64,000 nucleotides of DNA from Canna indica (GCA_034359265.1 CP136891.1:64146001-64210000); one strand, 5' to 3'; counted from the stretch's first letter, positions 11,096 through 23,455 are shown. Numbers and translations: made by a program. Notes: generated by a model from the letters alone, not told the origin.

Positions 11096-11689
11096 ACGAA
11101 TTATAAAATCTGCTATGTGCGGAAATAAACAATTTAATTAACCCATTAGCCAACTGCCCCACTAACTCTTCCCAACTCAGAACTCACTAAAATTCGGTAT
11201 CGAATTTGTACATGCCCACCATGCACTAACCCTGACCGTTCAGCCGACCCAACTAATTTAGTTTCTCTCTTCTCTCAATCGGCCGACCCAACTAATTGGG
11301 GGGGAAAACCTTCAAGTGTCCAGCCCTAAGGGTTTTGGGAAAATCAACCACTCGTTCAATACCCTTAACAATTTTCCCTAAGTTCTTATGCATAAATAAG
11401 GGTAAATCAAATAATAACATAAACACTCAAGGATTGGAGAAAATTTTGACATAATCTCATATCTTTCCTCATCAATCGGCCGACCCTATAACCATAAGAA
11501 AATCACGTCGAACACAAGAGTCAAGAACTCAAGAGACATCTTCACTCGACAAGAAACACCACAGAGAAAATATGTGCCCATCATCATCTACAAGGTTTGC
11601 CCAAAAGAGACCTTACCCTGCACTTTTAAGGTTCAACCACCCTACACTTTAAGATAACTATTTTTTTAAAAAAAAATTCAGGTATTACA
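11096..11689 (-). repeat. Gypsy LTR fragment inserted into the RBP45/47 gene
   Basis: The right end CAGGTATTACA (11689) equals the LTR terminus TGTAATACC seen at 9079 and 10369. It abuts coding sequence of an RNA-binding protein at 11690, so this is a real insertion edge. The interior has short repeats of AATCGGCCGACCC (11276-11287 and 11466-11478). The left end is truncated. Confidence 0.55.
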
Positions 11690-13929
11690 TAGACACCATT
11701 CATTTATGTCACCTCTCACTGAAGATAACAAAACCATAACCCTTTGAGCGTCCCGTATTAGGATCTGTGACAACCTTGGCACCTCTCACTGAAGGATAGC
11801 TGGCGCGAAAAGTCTCTTGTAATAAATAATCTGTCACATCAGGTGCTAAATCTCCAACAAAAAAAGAATAATCAGGTCCAGATCATCGGGACGTCTTTCT
11901 CCAATCCAAAAGGAGGCCCAATTTAGCCTAAAAGTCTATTCTGTCCCAGCAGACATTTGTGCTCCATTATATGTTTGTAAAATTCTCTCAGCAGCTACAT
12001 GGGAAACAAATTCTATAAATCCATACCCTTCAGGCAGGCAGCCCTGTAATCTTGTTGTGAATGATTTTTACTGATACCACCTGCAATTATGTAGATTAGT
12101 TTTTAATTTCAATAATACTATGAATGCATTTTAGAGAATAAAAAATGCCAATAAAAGTTTCATAATAACAAGAAATAACAAGTATAAGGGAGAAACCAAT
12201 TGCTAACACCAGAACATATATTTAGCTCATTAGTTCTTTTAAAAACCTATGGTTATAATGGAGTGACCTAACATTGGACCACCTAAAGCAGGCTCTCATA
12301 TGGCCTGACCATAGATAAAGGCCTTCAAACATTGAGCTATATAAACGCCTATACCTGTGATTTCAACCAAGCTGGTAGGACAATTAGGATAACTTTGGGA
12401 TGTGAACCGGTGGTTTTCATGAAAAATTGTCTTTAAATTGTTCAAAACTATTAAAAAAGGTGAATAATGCAAATATATAACCTATTATTTTTTATGTAAA
12501 ATTGTCTTTAAAATTCTTAAAATTATTTAAAGAGGTGAAAAGTATGTTTTATATATTTGGTGCTTAATATATATTGTTTTACACACAAAAAAAAAACAAA
12601 AAGAGAAGTTTGATAGTTACATGTACTAGGTACCAGTTTACTGTCGGACAGTACTGGGCGGTACTGAAAGCTAGCACTGATTGGAGTTCCAATAAGTATC
12701 AGACTCATTCCAATCAGATTTTATTACAAGTACCAAGTATAGTAACTATCAACTCATTTCACAGAAGTTCCAGTCAAATGTTAAATTCAACAGATTTCCA
12801 AGGGTCTTCACATGAGCATATTAGAGTTTAAAGAAGTCATTTAATTAATTGTTAGGACTTGTGGTTGTTATCTTCTTTTATTTATGATTTAACCTCCTAG
12901 TTACTAATAAGAGACTTCTCTCTTCAAGTAGAAAAAGCAACAACTCCATCTTGTTCTACAAGATTTATTTGTAAATATACTAATTGTCCGGATCAAAACG
13001 GGTTATGTTTACAAGATGGCTGTGATGATTAAGACCTTAATCATGGCCAAAGACATTGCCCATCAGAATAGATGCATGGCTGAACAAAAGATTAAGAAGC
13101 CTCCCTTGAGATATAACAAACAATCAGAATAATTGCCAAATTAGTATCATCTCTAACTAATTTTTAAGACAATCAAGGAAAAGTGGGCACTTATGAAAGC
13201 ACGTAAACTATGTAAGGATATATAGTATCTTATCATTGGAAATCTGACTGCAACTTAAGTTTAGACTGAGCCACTGAGGATGAATCTACAAGGAGTGAAA
13301 GCTTATAAAGAGACAGAAAGCCACACAATCAAATGATACATGCATATAGCCCTGAGAACGATAGCTCCTTCATTCTTGAAAGATGAAGAATCAACACACC
13401 ACATGACCACAATTAATTAAATCTTAAACAAGTGAATACTTTTAGCACCGAATGTAAATTCCCAAGTAAACTAGTCATAGATATCATATCCCTTGCCTAT
13501 CGTTAGAAAATAATCTTTTGCCCAGGAAAGAGCATTACTTGACCAAAACAATCAACAAACGAAGAATAGCAAAATACAAGAAAATTAGGGACGGACTATG
13601 GTCATAAAACTTTAATTATGAATATAAATATCGTATTTGCATAGTTCCGGAAATTCAAAAACCTTAAACTTTGAGACTAACGACATAGTAGGGGTTAGGG
13701 CTGAAACCTTTGGAGGAGAACGCAAAATCGAGTGGAAGAGGAGATTTACCTCTCCGGTGTGAGCGAAGCAACTATGGAGGTAGCTCTCATCAACCCAGTA
13801 GTGGAGGTCGCCGATCCACAAGCTGCAGACCTCCTCGAGGGTGGTCGGCTGGTGATAGCTATGGGAGGTGGTGGCGGCGACGGCTTCAAACACTTGAGAT
13901 GAAACCCGCCCAAACATCGTCGCACTCAA
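11690..13929 (-). pseudogene. RBP45/RBP47-like RNA-binding protein, truncated pseudogene
   Basis: Two exons are visible on the - strand. Exon 1 (to 13750) encodes LEEVCSLWIGDLHYWVDESY and LHSCFAHTGE, the first half of RRM1 of the plant RBP45/47 poly(A)-RNA-binding family. It ends at a GT donor. After a 1.67 kb intron, exon 2 (12080-11690) follows a GCAG acceptor and encodes the rest of RRM1 (YGFIEFVSHVAAERILQTYN) and RRM2 ([34 protein letters not shown]). A 4-base GCCT duplication, an in-frame TAG before TFRLNWA, and an altered stretch near 11705-11720 break the frame. At the MNGVY codons a gypsy LTR cuts it off, and the third RRM is not found. The retained intron argues against a processed pseudogene. 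Confidence 0.8.
12081..13749 (-). other. Intron of the RBP45/47-like pseudogene
   Basis: The GT donor is at 13749-13748 and the AG acceptor at 12082-12081. The interior is AT-rich and I see no gene or clear transposon in it. Small frames at 12523-12831 are unrecognised. Confidence 0.6.
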
Positions 13930-14030
13930 TCATCACTGTATCGCAAGAGAACACTTAGTCTTGCAGGTGGATCTTGCGATGTCGATGCATCCTCGAGAAC
14001 GACCAGTAATGATCGAGTGCGACGATTGTT
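13912..14030. repeat. Short imperfect inverted duplication at the pseudogene 5' end
   Basis: About 26 bases at 13912-13937 recur inverted at about 14004-14030 (core GAGTGCGACGAT on the + strand at 14015-14026). A spacer of about 66 bases separates them. The pair also shares the flanking CTTGCGAT element. Confidence 0.6.
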
Positions 14031-14757
14031 TAGGGGGGTTTGCTTTCGAGAACGACCAAAATGATATTAAAAATAAATTTTATGGTTCAATATGTGACTT
14101 CTTAAATTTCAAGAACCAAATTAAGAATAAGCCTAAACTAGAATTTATTTACTTGGTATTCTCTATGGAGCATTTTTTGGATTATTGAACTACTTGCTCA
14201 CATACATATATATATTAGCATGGCAAAGACATACTTTTCATATTAAATTGTTGTTGCCTAAATTTAAGGCATGGCATAACCCCTATCATTCATTTTTCAT
14301 GCATGTTCTCTATAGATAAATTGTGTGACTCTTTAGATCCTTGTAACAAACTAGCGCATATTTGCATGAAAAAGCGATAAATGGTGTGGATCATAGATAA
14401 ATATAACAAACTCTTTAGATAAATGGTGTGAATCATAGATAAAAATATGATTGGCATGTTTTGTTATTTTAGTGAACTCTGTGAATGAGGATAAAAACAT
14501 AATTCCATTCTTCTTAATTCTGTGAAATATGTGAATGCGGATAAAAAATATAATTATGTGAAATTATGCGGGCTCATGGGTCGTGCTGGGCCAAAAAATT
14601 TTGGCCCACGGAGTTAGTAGGGCCGATCTGCTTTGCCAGCTCTAGCTTGGCTTGTTTCCACCCCTAGGTGTGGCAACAACATATGGAATCGGCAACAAGA
14701 AGAAGAAGGACAGGTAGAAGTAGTTGGCAGGGGAACCATGATCGATGTGAAGATATA
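14031..14757. mobile_element. AT-rich stretch ending in a hAT-type terminus
   Basis: From 14031 to about 14540 I see nothing beyond AT-rich sequence with a duplicated GATAAATGGTGTG motif. From 14540 to 14666 the sequence is GC-richer and ends CTTGTTTCCACCCCTA. On the - strand this opens TAGGGGTGGAAAC, a typical plant hAT terminal repeat. No matching left end was found, so this is a fragment. Confidence 0.4.
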
Positions 14758-15134
14758 TTAGCACACATCCCCAGCAACAGAGCAGTAGCGGCGGCGCCTG
14801 AAGGTGCTTCGATCTTCACTCATCATTAACAAGTTCGTCGGTGGCACGCCAGATAGCTGCAACACCAACACCGAGTAGCAGCGTTGTTGGATGACGACGA
14901 TCTCATGGATGACGACTTTGACATTGTCGGTCGATGCATTGGACGACGACGATGATGAAACAATGGAGCTGAGCGCCGACTCAAACTGCGCATGGGCGTC
15001 ATGGTTCATCGGCCGCTCCCATCCGATGTGAAATAAAGAATGCGACAATTGGTCGGCAAAGCACCGACGTCGGAGTTCATCTTCGGTGGCAACACAACCT
15101 CCGCTCGTTCCTTTTTCATTTCGAAGGAGGAAAG

Positions 15135-15180
<46 letters not shown>

Positions 15181-15252
15181 GTCCACTTTTAAGTTATAAA
15201 ATTTTAATATTAAAAAAAATAATTTTTTATACATGTCAGCATACCACGTCAT
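14758..15252 (-). other. Unrecognised open frame with GA microsatellite
   Basis: A 164-residue frame contains a Ser-Leu repeat encoded by the microsatellite (AG)n at 15139-15177. The rest resembles no family I know and has no splice support. It is probably non-coding, but it is the longest unexplained frame between 14 and 16 kb. Confidence 0.15.
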
Positions 15253-15400
15253 CAGGTTAATGGGGCGCCCGACGAAAATTTAACGGTAGGTCACAATTGA
15301 AACATATGTCTTAATACATATACACAAATGAGACAAATGAAAGTATATGCCACAATTGAGACAAGTGTCAAGTACATGTTATTATTAGGTATTTTCCCTT
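15230..15400. repeat. Remnant of a long-inverted-repeat MITE family
   Basis: The phrases CACGTCATCAGGTTAATGG, GGTCACAATTGA and AATGAGACAAATG with GTGTCAAGTACATG echo the sequence of the better preserved element at 23765-24328. Only one degenerate side is seen. Confidence 0.35.
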
Positions 15401-15554
15401 GTAAATTTGCTATCGCCTAAAGATATAAAGTATTGCTATTTTTGTGCATAAAATATAAATTAAAATCAATCAATTGTTAAAATTATCATCCAAAATTGTG
15501 AGCGACTAAATGTTGTGTATCCAACGATTAATCGAATTGAACTAATCGATCAAA

Positions 15555-16015
15555 TTTTTTTTCAAGAAAAAGAGATTTTATTGATTAATCCTCAGGAAAA
15601 TTGATACAATCTGTGTAGAGAACAATGTTCAACTCAAAAGGCCAACTAAAAGTACAAATAAAATCAATTCTCTGAATTCTGTTTCTGTTTTCTACCCAAT
15701 GAGCAGCTTTGTTTTCTTGAGGCTTTGTTTGCTACCAAATGAGCAACTTTATTTTCTTGTTTTAGGGAGTACTGGAATTTGATATCATACCTCCCAGTAA
15801 TAATGCTATGTAGATTGCAAATAGAGCAGGCTATATTCCAAGGTGGAGTAGAGGTTTGGTAAAGTAATAGTGTTCCAACCTATAAGATGAATATTTCTCT
15901 TACTAACATCATGGTTCCAAAGAAAATTTTTAATCTTACCTTCAATTTTGTTAGTATTGATTTTGTGAATGTTGGCTATATTTGACAAAAATATTTTTCA
16001 GATTATTTCTCAAGT
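15555..16015 (-). mobile_element. L1-type LINE 3' fragment
   Basis: On the - strand 15988-15806 encodes KIEGKIKNFLWNHDVSKRNI, the conserved region downstream of L1 reverse transcriptase. It skips to an RNase H-like end (KQSCSLGRKQKQ region) and then a short non-coding tail. Large internal deletion and stops make it inactive. Confidence 0.55.
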
Positions 16016-16094
16016 AAGAAGACTTTGAGCAACTGCTCATATTAATGAGTTGTTTATGCCGGATCTTATGTTGCAAATCATTCCGGTTGATGAG

Positions 16095-16946
16095 CTGTTG
16101 TAACTAGAATATATTCTGAGAATGTTGAAAGTTTCAACTGTGAAGACGCGGTCTTAACTGCTTATAGCCTTAAAGGAATTCTGATGGATTGTTTGAGATG
16201 ATCTTAACGACTGATGGACTTCTGGTCTAAATGATGTTTTTGTTAACTGATTCTGGACATTTAAATCTCTTTTTATTTTAGTTGTTAACTGATTTTGTTA
16301 ATTGATTCTTGACGACTGATGGAATTCTGGACATTTAAATCATTGTTATCTGATCAGTTTAGTTTCGAAGAGTTTCTCTTCACTTATTCCTTAGGCATTT
16401 CTTATTTAAATAAATGATCTATTGTAAAAATGCCTAGGTTATGCTGACGGTTTCTATTGAAGATGACGGTGATTAAATATGATTGAAGTCAGCATTTATT
16501 TAGATCTTCTAGTAATCTTCCAGTGACACCTATAAATACTGGAGAAGAGATCTATTATCGATAACTCCATTGTGTGGAAACATTGTTGCCACATATAGAG
16601 GAGTTGAAACTGTTTAGTACAGACTGCCAAGTGCAGAAGAGACAACAACCTTTTATCTTCGAGGAGAAGATTGCATATCGGGTAGATAACTCACTACAAC
16701 ATGAGGCTGTGTGGAGGACGAAACTCTGTGGCTGTGATGTCATAGAGAGGCAAGTTGGTTTTTACTTGTAATAACAAATAAATTTTTGTGATTTTGATTC
16801 ACTGTAGTACTAGTGGTCGACTTTCGAATGTGAAATCTAGAGGACTTATATTGTACTTATAGAGAGTGAGTTTGGCATATGTCCGGTGAGTGCCCCGTAG
16901 ATTAGGTGATTGGTTTTTCACTGAACTACGTAAACAAACCTCATGT
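16095..16946 (+). repeat. Probable copia LTR (solo or fragment), + strand
   Basis: It starts TGTTGTAACTAG and ends GAACTACGTAAACA, a form common at copia LTR 3' ends. CCTATAAATACTGGAG near 16530 fits an LTR TATA box. No PBS or coding region follows; the next sequence is gypsy LTR. A repeated AACTGATTTTGTTAA-type phrase lies inside. Confidence 0.4.
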
Positions 16947-16954
16947 GTGGTTGG

Positions 16955-17248
16955 GCCCCAAATGACCAATTTGCCCCTCCTTAAGTGGTTCGACTTCTAA
17001 AATCCATATTTAACACTTTCTAACTCTGATTCGTGTTTAGATTGAACCACTAGACTCGACTCGAGGTCCTCTATCACCCTAGCATGCTAAATCACAAAAA
17101 TATTACAAATAAAATTTTTAAATTTTTTTTTCTACATTAATTGCCTACCCGTAATTAATCCTGAAGCTCTCTGTAAGCCCACGCTAACTTGAACCTATGA
17201 TCCCCTGCTAAATGACAAAATATAATTACTAAAATTTTGGTCATAACA
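16955..17248 (-). repeat. 3' LTR of the Tekay-type gypsy, truncated
   Basis: It is closely similar to 26190-26495 and ends TTTTGGTCATAACA next to a polypurine tract. Only the first 295 or so bases (in element sense) remain; the rest was replaced by the copia LTR on its left. Confidence 0.75.
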
Positions 17249-17629
17249 ATCCTCTCCCCTTAAAGAAAATTCGTCCTTGAATTTTGAGGTAGAGAGAAAG
17301 AAACTCACCTCAACATCAAAGAGATATGGGTACTTTTTTGTCATGTCCCGCTCGACCTCCTAAGTGGCATCCTGCCCCGAATGGTGCTCCCAACGAACTT
17401 TCACTAAGGGAACCTCCTTGGACCTCAACTTCCTAGTCTGTCTGTTTAAGACCTCCACGGGCTTTTCCTCAAAAGAGATGGCCAGATCAACCTCCATTGT
17501 AGTAACATCTATAACATGGGATTCATCACGTACATATTGCTTTAGCATGGATACATGAAAAATAGGATGCACCCAGTCCATGCTAGGTGGTAGAGCCAAC
17601 TCATAAGCAACCTCTCCTCTACGCCGCAT
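17249..17629 (-). pseudogene. Gypsy integrase C-terminus with chromodomain-like tail, plus PPT
   Basis: The PPT (CTTTAAGGGGAGAGGAT on the - strand) lies at 17249-17265. The frame 17629-17360 gives ELALPPSMDWVHPIFHVSML, the integrase GPY/F-type module. It then gives a chromodomain-like stretch (VEVLNRQTRKLRSKEVPLVK, VRWEHHSGQDATWE). That domain targets chromoviruses to heterochromatin in known elements. Confidence 0.75.
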
Positions 17630-17772
17630 ATAGGGAAGGGCCCGATAAATCTGGGACTCAATTTCCCTTTCTTCCCGAAGCGCACAACCCCCTACATAGG
17701 GGACACCTTTAGGAAGACTAAATTCCCTTCTTGAAACTCTATATTTTGGGCTTTCCCATCTACATAAATATT

Positions 17773-18572
17773 CTAACGACTCTGAGCTGCCAAAAGTCGC
17801 TCCTTGATTAATTTCACTTTCTCAACGGCGTTGTGAACCAAATCCGGCCCCAATATCTGGGGCTCGCCAACCTCGAACCACCCTACAAGTGACATGCATC
17901 TGCGCCCGTACAAAGCCTCGAATGGTGCCATGCCATTACTACTTTGGTAGCTGTTATTATAGGCGAACATCACCAAAGATAAATGTCTCTCGCAATCGTC
18001 TTCCAGGTCTAGTATGCACGCCCTTAGCATGTCCTCAAGGGTCTGAATGGTCCTGTCGAACTACCCATCCATCTGAGGATGAAAAGCGGTACTGAATCGC
18101 ACCTATGTACTAGAGCCTCCTGAAATGACTGCTAGAATCGAGCGGTGAACTGAGTGCCCCGATTAGATATAATCATCACCAGAATCCCATAATATGCAAC
18201 GATCTGGTCCAGGAATAACCACACGTACTGCTCAGTAGAGAAAGTGGTCTTCACCGGGATAAAATGCGTTGATTTGGTCAAGCGATCCACCACTACCCAG
18301 ATAGAGTCATTTCCTTTCCCTGACCTCGGTAAACCTGTAACAAAGTCCATAGTAATTTTCTCTTATTTCCATTCTGGCACCTCAAGATTCTGCAACAAGC
18401 CCACAAGTCTCAAGTGTTCGGCCTTTACTTGTTTGCAGACCAAACATTTAGACACAAACTCTACCACTTCCCGTTTCATTTCCTTCCACCAGTAATGCTG
18501 CCTCAGATCTCGGTACATCTTGGTGCCCCCTGGATGCATAGTATAAGTGGAATGATGGGCCACCTCTAGCAC
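17773..18572 (-). pseudogene. Gypsy integrase, broken
   Basis: The zinc-binding part (HPGGTKMYRDLRQHYWWKEM, CLVCKQVKAEH) is at 18572-18363. The catalytic core is at 18350-18132 (MDFVTGLPRSGKGNDSIWVV, first Asp). The Glu region is at 18030-17773 (MLRACILDLEDDCERHLSLV, FAYNNSYQSSNGMAPFEALY). Stops interrupt at about 18360 and between 18130 and 18030. Confidence 0.8.
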
Positions 18573-18640
18573 CTACCTACGGACCTCTATCATATCTAGT
18601 ACTATAATTATGTCCTTGAACCTCAAGATACCCTCTGAAT

Positions 18641-20119
18641 CTAGTCTGTACCCATTATCAGCATCCCCCTCCTAACAAGATCCATGGTCAGTGAGCAAAA
18701 GGTCTCCTCTGCCTGTGTTGCTCGCAGCATGTCCACCAACATGGATTGCACCCGCAAGTGCGCCACCAAAACCTCGGAGTCTGACACAGATAAAACTGCT
18801 CTGCCATCGAAACACACGGCAAGCTCCCGTGCCAAAGGCCTCCTCCTCACGGTCATATGAGCCAAGCTGCTCATGGATTTCATGCTTAGAGCATCTACCA
18901 CTACATTTGCCTTTTTGGGATAATAATGAATAGTGCAGTAGTAGTCCTTTAGCAGCTCAAGTTATCTCCGCTGCCTCAAGTTCAGGTCATTCTGAGAAAG
19001 CAGATGCTGGAGGCTCTTGTGATGTGTGAAAATGTCACATGCCTCCCTATACAAGTAATGTCGCCACAACTTCAGGGCAAAGACTATGGCCTCCAGCTCC
19101 AGATCATGAGTCGGGTAGTTCTTCTCATGATTCCTCAGTTGCCTACATGCGTATGCGATCACCCTATCGTGCTGCATCAATACGCACCCCAACCCGACCC
19201 GAGAAGCATCACAATACACTGCAAATCCTCCCGACCCCGATGGTAATGCCAACATTGGGGCGGTAGTCAAGCGATCCTTGAGCTTCTGAAAGCTCTCCCC
19301 GCATTTGTCATCCCATATAAATTTTACTTTCTTCTGAGTTAGACGTGTGAGCGGGGCGTCAATCTTAGAAAATTTTTCCATGAACTTCCTGTAGTAACCA
19401 ACCAACCCCAAGAAGTTGTGGATCTCAATCACACTTGTCGGCCTCTTCCTATTCTGAACTATCTCAATCTTTGCACGATCGAATTTTACTCCATCTCTGG
19501 ATACTATATATCTCAGGAATCCCACACTGGTCAACTAGAACTCACACTTTGAAAACTTTGCAAAGAGTTGGTGCTGCCTAAGGGTTTCTAGAACTACCCT
19601 CAAATGCTCCCTGTGCTCCGCCTCGCTTCTTGAGTAGACCAGAATGTCTTCAATGAACACTATGACGAATTTGTCCAAAAACTCTTTGAACACATGGTTC
19701 ATCAGCTCCATGAAGGCTGTCGGGGCGTTAGTTAGCCCAAAGGACATGATCAGGAACTCATAATGACCATACCACATCCTAAAGGCAATTTTCTGAATGT
19801 CCTGATCCTAAATCCTCAACTAATGGTACCCTGACCTCTGATCAATTTTTGAGAACCACTGAGCTCCTTACAACTGATCAAACAAATCATATGTCATGGG
19901 AAGCGGGTAACGGTTCTTGATCGTCACCTTATTGAGCTGCCGGTAGTCTATACACATCCGCATGGATCCATCATTCTTTTTAACAAACAACACTAGCGCC
20001 CCCCAGGGTGAAACACCTGGGTGAATGAACCCAATGTCCAACAGCTCATGCAGTTGTGCCTTAAGCTCTCTCAACTCAGCGGGTGTCATCCGATATGGGG
20101 GTATTAATATAGGTTTCAT
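18641..20119 (-). pseudogene. Gypsy reverse transcriptase and RNase H, broken
   Basis: Recognisable blocks are [52 protein letters not shown] and [17 protein letters not shown]. The usual YIDD motif reads FIED, so one catalytic Asp is replaced. RNase H follows ([37 protein letters not shown]). Stops lie near 19866, 19534 and 18960. The small frame 18901-18641 matches the RNase H-to-integrase linker (VDALSMKS). Confidence 0.85.
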
Positions 20120-20125
20120 CCCCGG

Positions 20126-20752
20126 CTACACCTCGATGCAAAATTCGATATCCCGCACCGGTGGTAGTCCCAGCAACTCCTCAGGAAACACATCAAGGAA
20201 GTCAATGACTAATAGGGTACCCTCTATGCTGCTGGCCGAGCCCTCGCCAATAACATCTGCAGAAACAAAAGCCAAGAAAGATTGACAATCGCCCACCATC
20301 AGCTTACGGGCCTGGAGAGCGGAGATCACCCTGATAGAGTCTCCTCTCCCATCGCCCTAGACGGTAAAGGGTGGTATTCCGGGCTTACAAAATGTGACCA
20401 CCTTTGTCTTGCAATTAAATGACACATAATGGGCTGATAGCCAATACATTCCCAGAATCATATCCAACTAAAGGGTTGGTAGTAACATCAGCTCTACTTT
20501 CAGATCATGCCCACCTATGGAGATATCATAGTCCCTAAAGACCGTTTTAGCAATAATCGTGCTGCTAGAAGGTGTGGACACCACTAAAGGTTCGACAAGC
20601 CAACTATTGTCATTTCCTAACCTTGATGCCAGTAACTCAGATAAAAAGGAATGTGTAGCACCTGGATCAAACAGTGCATAAGTAGGTAATGTACTAATTG
20701 AAATGATACGTGTCACCATTGCATTGGACGCCTTCGCACCCTCAGGAATCAA
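20126..20752 (-). pseudogene. Gypsy aspartic protease region
   Basis: The frame 20752-20468 contains YALFDPGATHSFLSELLA, the retropepsin active-site loop with Ser replaced by Pro (DPG instead of DSG). The frame 20329-20126 continues toward RT (DFLDVFPEELLGLPPVRDIE, FCIEV). At least one stop separates them. Confidence 0.75.
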
Positions 20753-20869
20753 CGCAAAACTCGATCAGGTGGCCTTTCTGGACCCGCCGTGCATTGATGC
20801 CCTATCCCCTGAGTCTTAGTCCGCTACGCCACTGAGGTTGTTGACATAGGAGTTTTTCGTCTGGATGAA

Positions 20870-21570
20870 ATCGCCGCTCGACCGCCCCCTGTTGGACAGT
20901 CCCTCATGATGTGGCTCGGTTGGCCACACCCAAAACAAATCTACGGACCATACCAGGCCCCCCTGTGCTTCCTCCCACATTGTCCACACTCTAGCGCCTC
21001 GCCTCTCTGCCTTCCTGGTACCATAGCACTTTGAGTAACCGTCGATGGTCCCGTCCGTGCATGACTCCTAAAATTTCCATGTCACTGACTCCGCGGGCGC
21101 GCCATCCCAGTGCTAACACCCTCATATTGGGTGCGCATGTCCTCATGTCGGTGATGTTTGAACTTCTTCCGGGCTAGTCCATCCTGTCGATCGGTGGGTA
21201 CCATGGCTTCCTTCTGCATTGTCTCGTCCACCACCTGAACAAAGGTGGTGTCCACGATGTAGTGTATCAGTCTGCCAATATGTATCCTTAGACCCTCCAC
21301 GAACCGCCTCACCCGGTTTGCCTCAGTCACCACTAGAGATGGGTGGTAACGGGACAGCGGTGTGAACTCGATTTTGTACTCTGACACCGTCATGTAGCCC
21401 GTCTGGCGAAGCTGCTCGAACTCCCTTGCCTGCCACTCGCAGACATTACTGGGTAGGTACTTTTCTATGACGGTGCTCCAGAATTCTCCCCACGTAAGGG
21501 CTGGTGCATGAGTCCCCCTACATGCCTTTAATATATAAATAATCATATAATTTAACATATAAATAATCAA
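20870..21570 (-). pseudogene. Gypsy gag, N-terminally deleted
   Basis: Residues WGEFWSTVIEKYLPSNVCEW and YHPSLVVTEANRVRRFVEGL belong to the Retrotrans_gag domain. A zinc knuckle CFGCGQPSHIMRDCP lies downstream near 20890-20945. The gag start is missing: between 21540 and the PBS there is only AT-rich and non-gag sequence, so about 100 N-terminal residues were lost. Confidence 0.75.
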
Positions 21571-21694
21571 CTTTAACCAAAACTACATACCGTTACTGGT
21601 GCGCAGTTTCGGTAGTCGGTTTCGTGACTAGGACACATCATATGTGAACACGCTATCAATGCCCTCATACGATACCCACTATCATATTATCGTA

Positions 21695-21709
21695 CCCACT
21701 CTGATACCA
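21695..21709 (-). other. Gypsy primer binding site
   Basis: The - strand reads TGGTATCAGAGTGGG, complementary to methionine tRNA. It lies three bases inside the LTR boundary TGTTACAC at 21713. Confidence 0.75.
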
Positions 21710-21712
21710 CAT

Positions 21713-23455
21713 TGTTACACACTAAAATCCAGTATGACCGGCCAGGGTACGCTATGTACACCAAAGCCTAACTCAAACAAACCACAAATAAAAATACACT
21801 AAACCTGAACATTTATAAACCATTTCAAAAATGAGAAAAGACATTTATAATCAATTCCAAATCACCAACTCAAATTAATGTTTAAATGCTCAAATTACTT
21901 TCGAAGATAAAGTCACTAATAAAAAAAAAGAATGCGGAAATAAAAGAACCCGAGTCCACATGACTCAATTGATTCTAGAAGAAACACAACTAGACTCAGG
22001 TATTCCCCAGACCACGACGTGTCACGAGACCCGCTATCCCTGCTGCCACCAACTGCGCTACAGAATCCCAATACCTCTCTGATCATGCTTAAGTGCTGTA
22101 AAAGAAAGATATGAAAGAGGGTAAGTCCAACTAGGACTTAGTGAGCATATTAGTCCTCAAACTATAATATCCAGCATTATTAAATTGAACACATAATCAA
22201 GCATAAAAAGGTAAAGCATAACTCATGTGCATTTATTAGTATGCAGATCAATCCTCTTGTACATCATACAACAACATGCAGAAAATATGCCACCAAGTAT
22301 AAAATACATGCTCAAATGCAACATTCTACATGCTCTCCCTTCACCAGAATGGGTTCTTCTGAACCGTCTCTTTGGGGCATACGTTCCCCTCACCTGTCGG
22401 GATTCCAGATCATTTGTTTGGGGTATGATCTCAGCTCATCGGCTGAAACTTCCGGAATAATGCCAACACCGTCTCTTTGGGGTATACTCTCTCCTCACCA
22501 GTGAGGCTTCCGGAAATATGCACCAAGCATAGTACACACACATAAATAGCATACTAAGAAAATGATTCATCCACATAACAATAAATAAAGGTATGCTATG
22601 TTCATACCTCGGCCTCTCCATGACCTCATGCCATACATCACATCTCACATAACTATAAGTAATAATGTTCATGTCACTTAAATTATGAAACAACATCTAA
22701 CATCACATCAATGTATAACAGAAAACATATCATAAGGAATTAAACATCTCAACCCACATATAATCTCAAGTATATGACATAGGCATGTATCCACATACTA
22801 GAACATGTAAGTAATAAGAATATTTAACATAAAGATTCCTTATGCAAGGTACTAAATGTAGAGAGCATCTACGATAAACAACTAACCCCTTAGGACCCTA
22901 ACTGCACCTCCTAGGGCCGGCCTATACCCTTACCTGAGCACTCTAAGAGCAAGGGGGGTTCGGCCCTACAAGGCCTCCATAAGGTCGTCTCAACACAATG
23001 TTCATTCTATGGTCCTTTGTCTCTAGGTGTCTCTAAATTCTTTATTTTCCTAATTATAGGTCTCTACCCTTATGCATGCTCTAACGACGTGTGAAAATAT
23101 CCTTAATATATAATCTCAATGCTAAACACATTTTCAAGGTCCTCTACACGGGTATTAAGGGCCGGTCGATCCTTAGAGTCCCTAGGGAACCTTAGGGAAG
23201 GGGCGGCATACCCTAATTCCCAATTCCCCTTCTATCAAGATACAAGATCCAGTAATCAAACCACCATCAAGTTTCAAGACTCAAGAATCCACCAAGACAT
23301 CAGAGGAAAAAAAAAGGGGGGTCTCCTCAAAAACTCGGTTTGGGGCATGTGGCTAGGACTAAAAATTCGGATCAATAAATTCACGATAACAATGTAAAAC
23401 CCAATCAATTCAATACTCGAATTCAACACGGTTTACGTATGTTTTCGCTTTTTTT
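21713..23455 (-). repeat. Gypsy 5' LTR, PBS-proximal copy
   Basis: It begins at the PBS with TGTTACACACTAAAATCC. The block 22070-22540 recurs at 24550-25080, and 23157-23440 recurs in the LTR at 9155-9430. It holds a degenerate minisatellite (22358-22510). It does not reach the outer LTR end; at about 23455 it runs into an oppositely oriented LTR piece. Confidence 0.65.
22358..22510. repeat. LTR minisatellite, about 50-bp units
   Basis: CGTCTCTTTGGGG-type units followed by TCCCCTCACC recur about three times. The same array occurs in the second LTR copy at about 24895-25075 with about four units. Confidence 0.6.

Larger units (their letters stand above)
17249..21712 (-). mobile_element. Tekay/Del-type chromovirus gypsy, internal region
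   Basis: The - strand order PBS, gag with zinc knuckle, protease, RT, RNase H, integrase, chromodomain-like tail, PPT is that of a Ty3/gypsy chromovirus. Stops and frameshifts occur in every domain, and the first part of gag is gone. Together with the LTR at 16955-17248 and the expanded LTR region 21713-26495 it forms one element. Confidence 0.85.
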
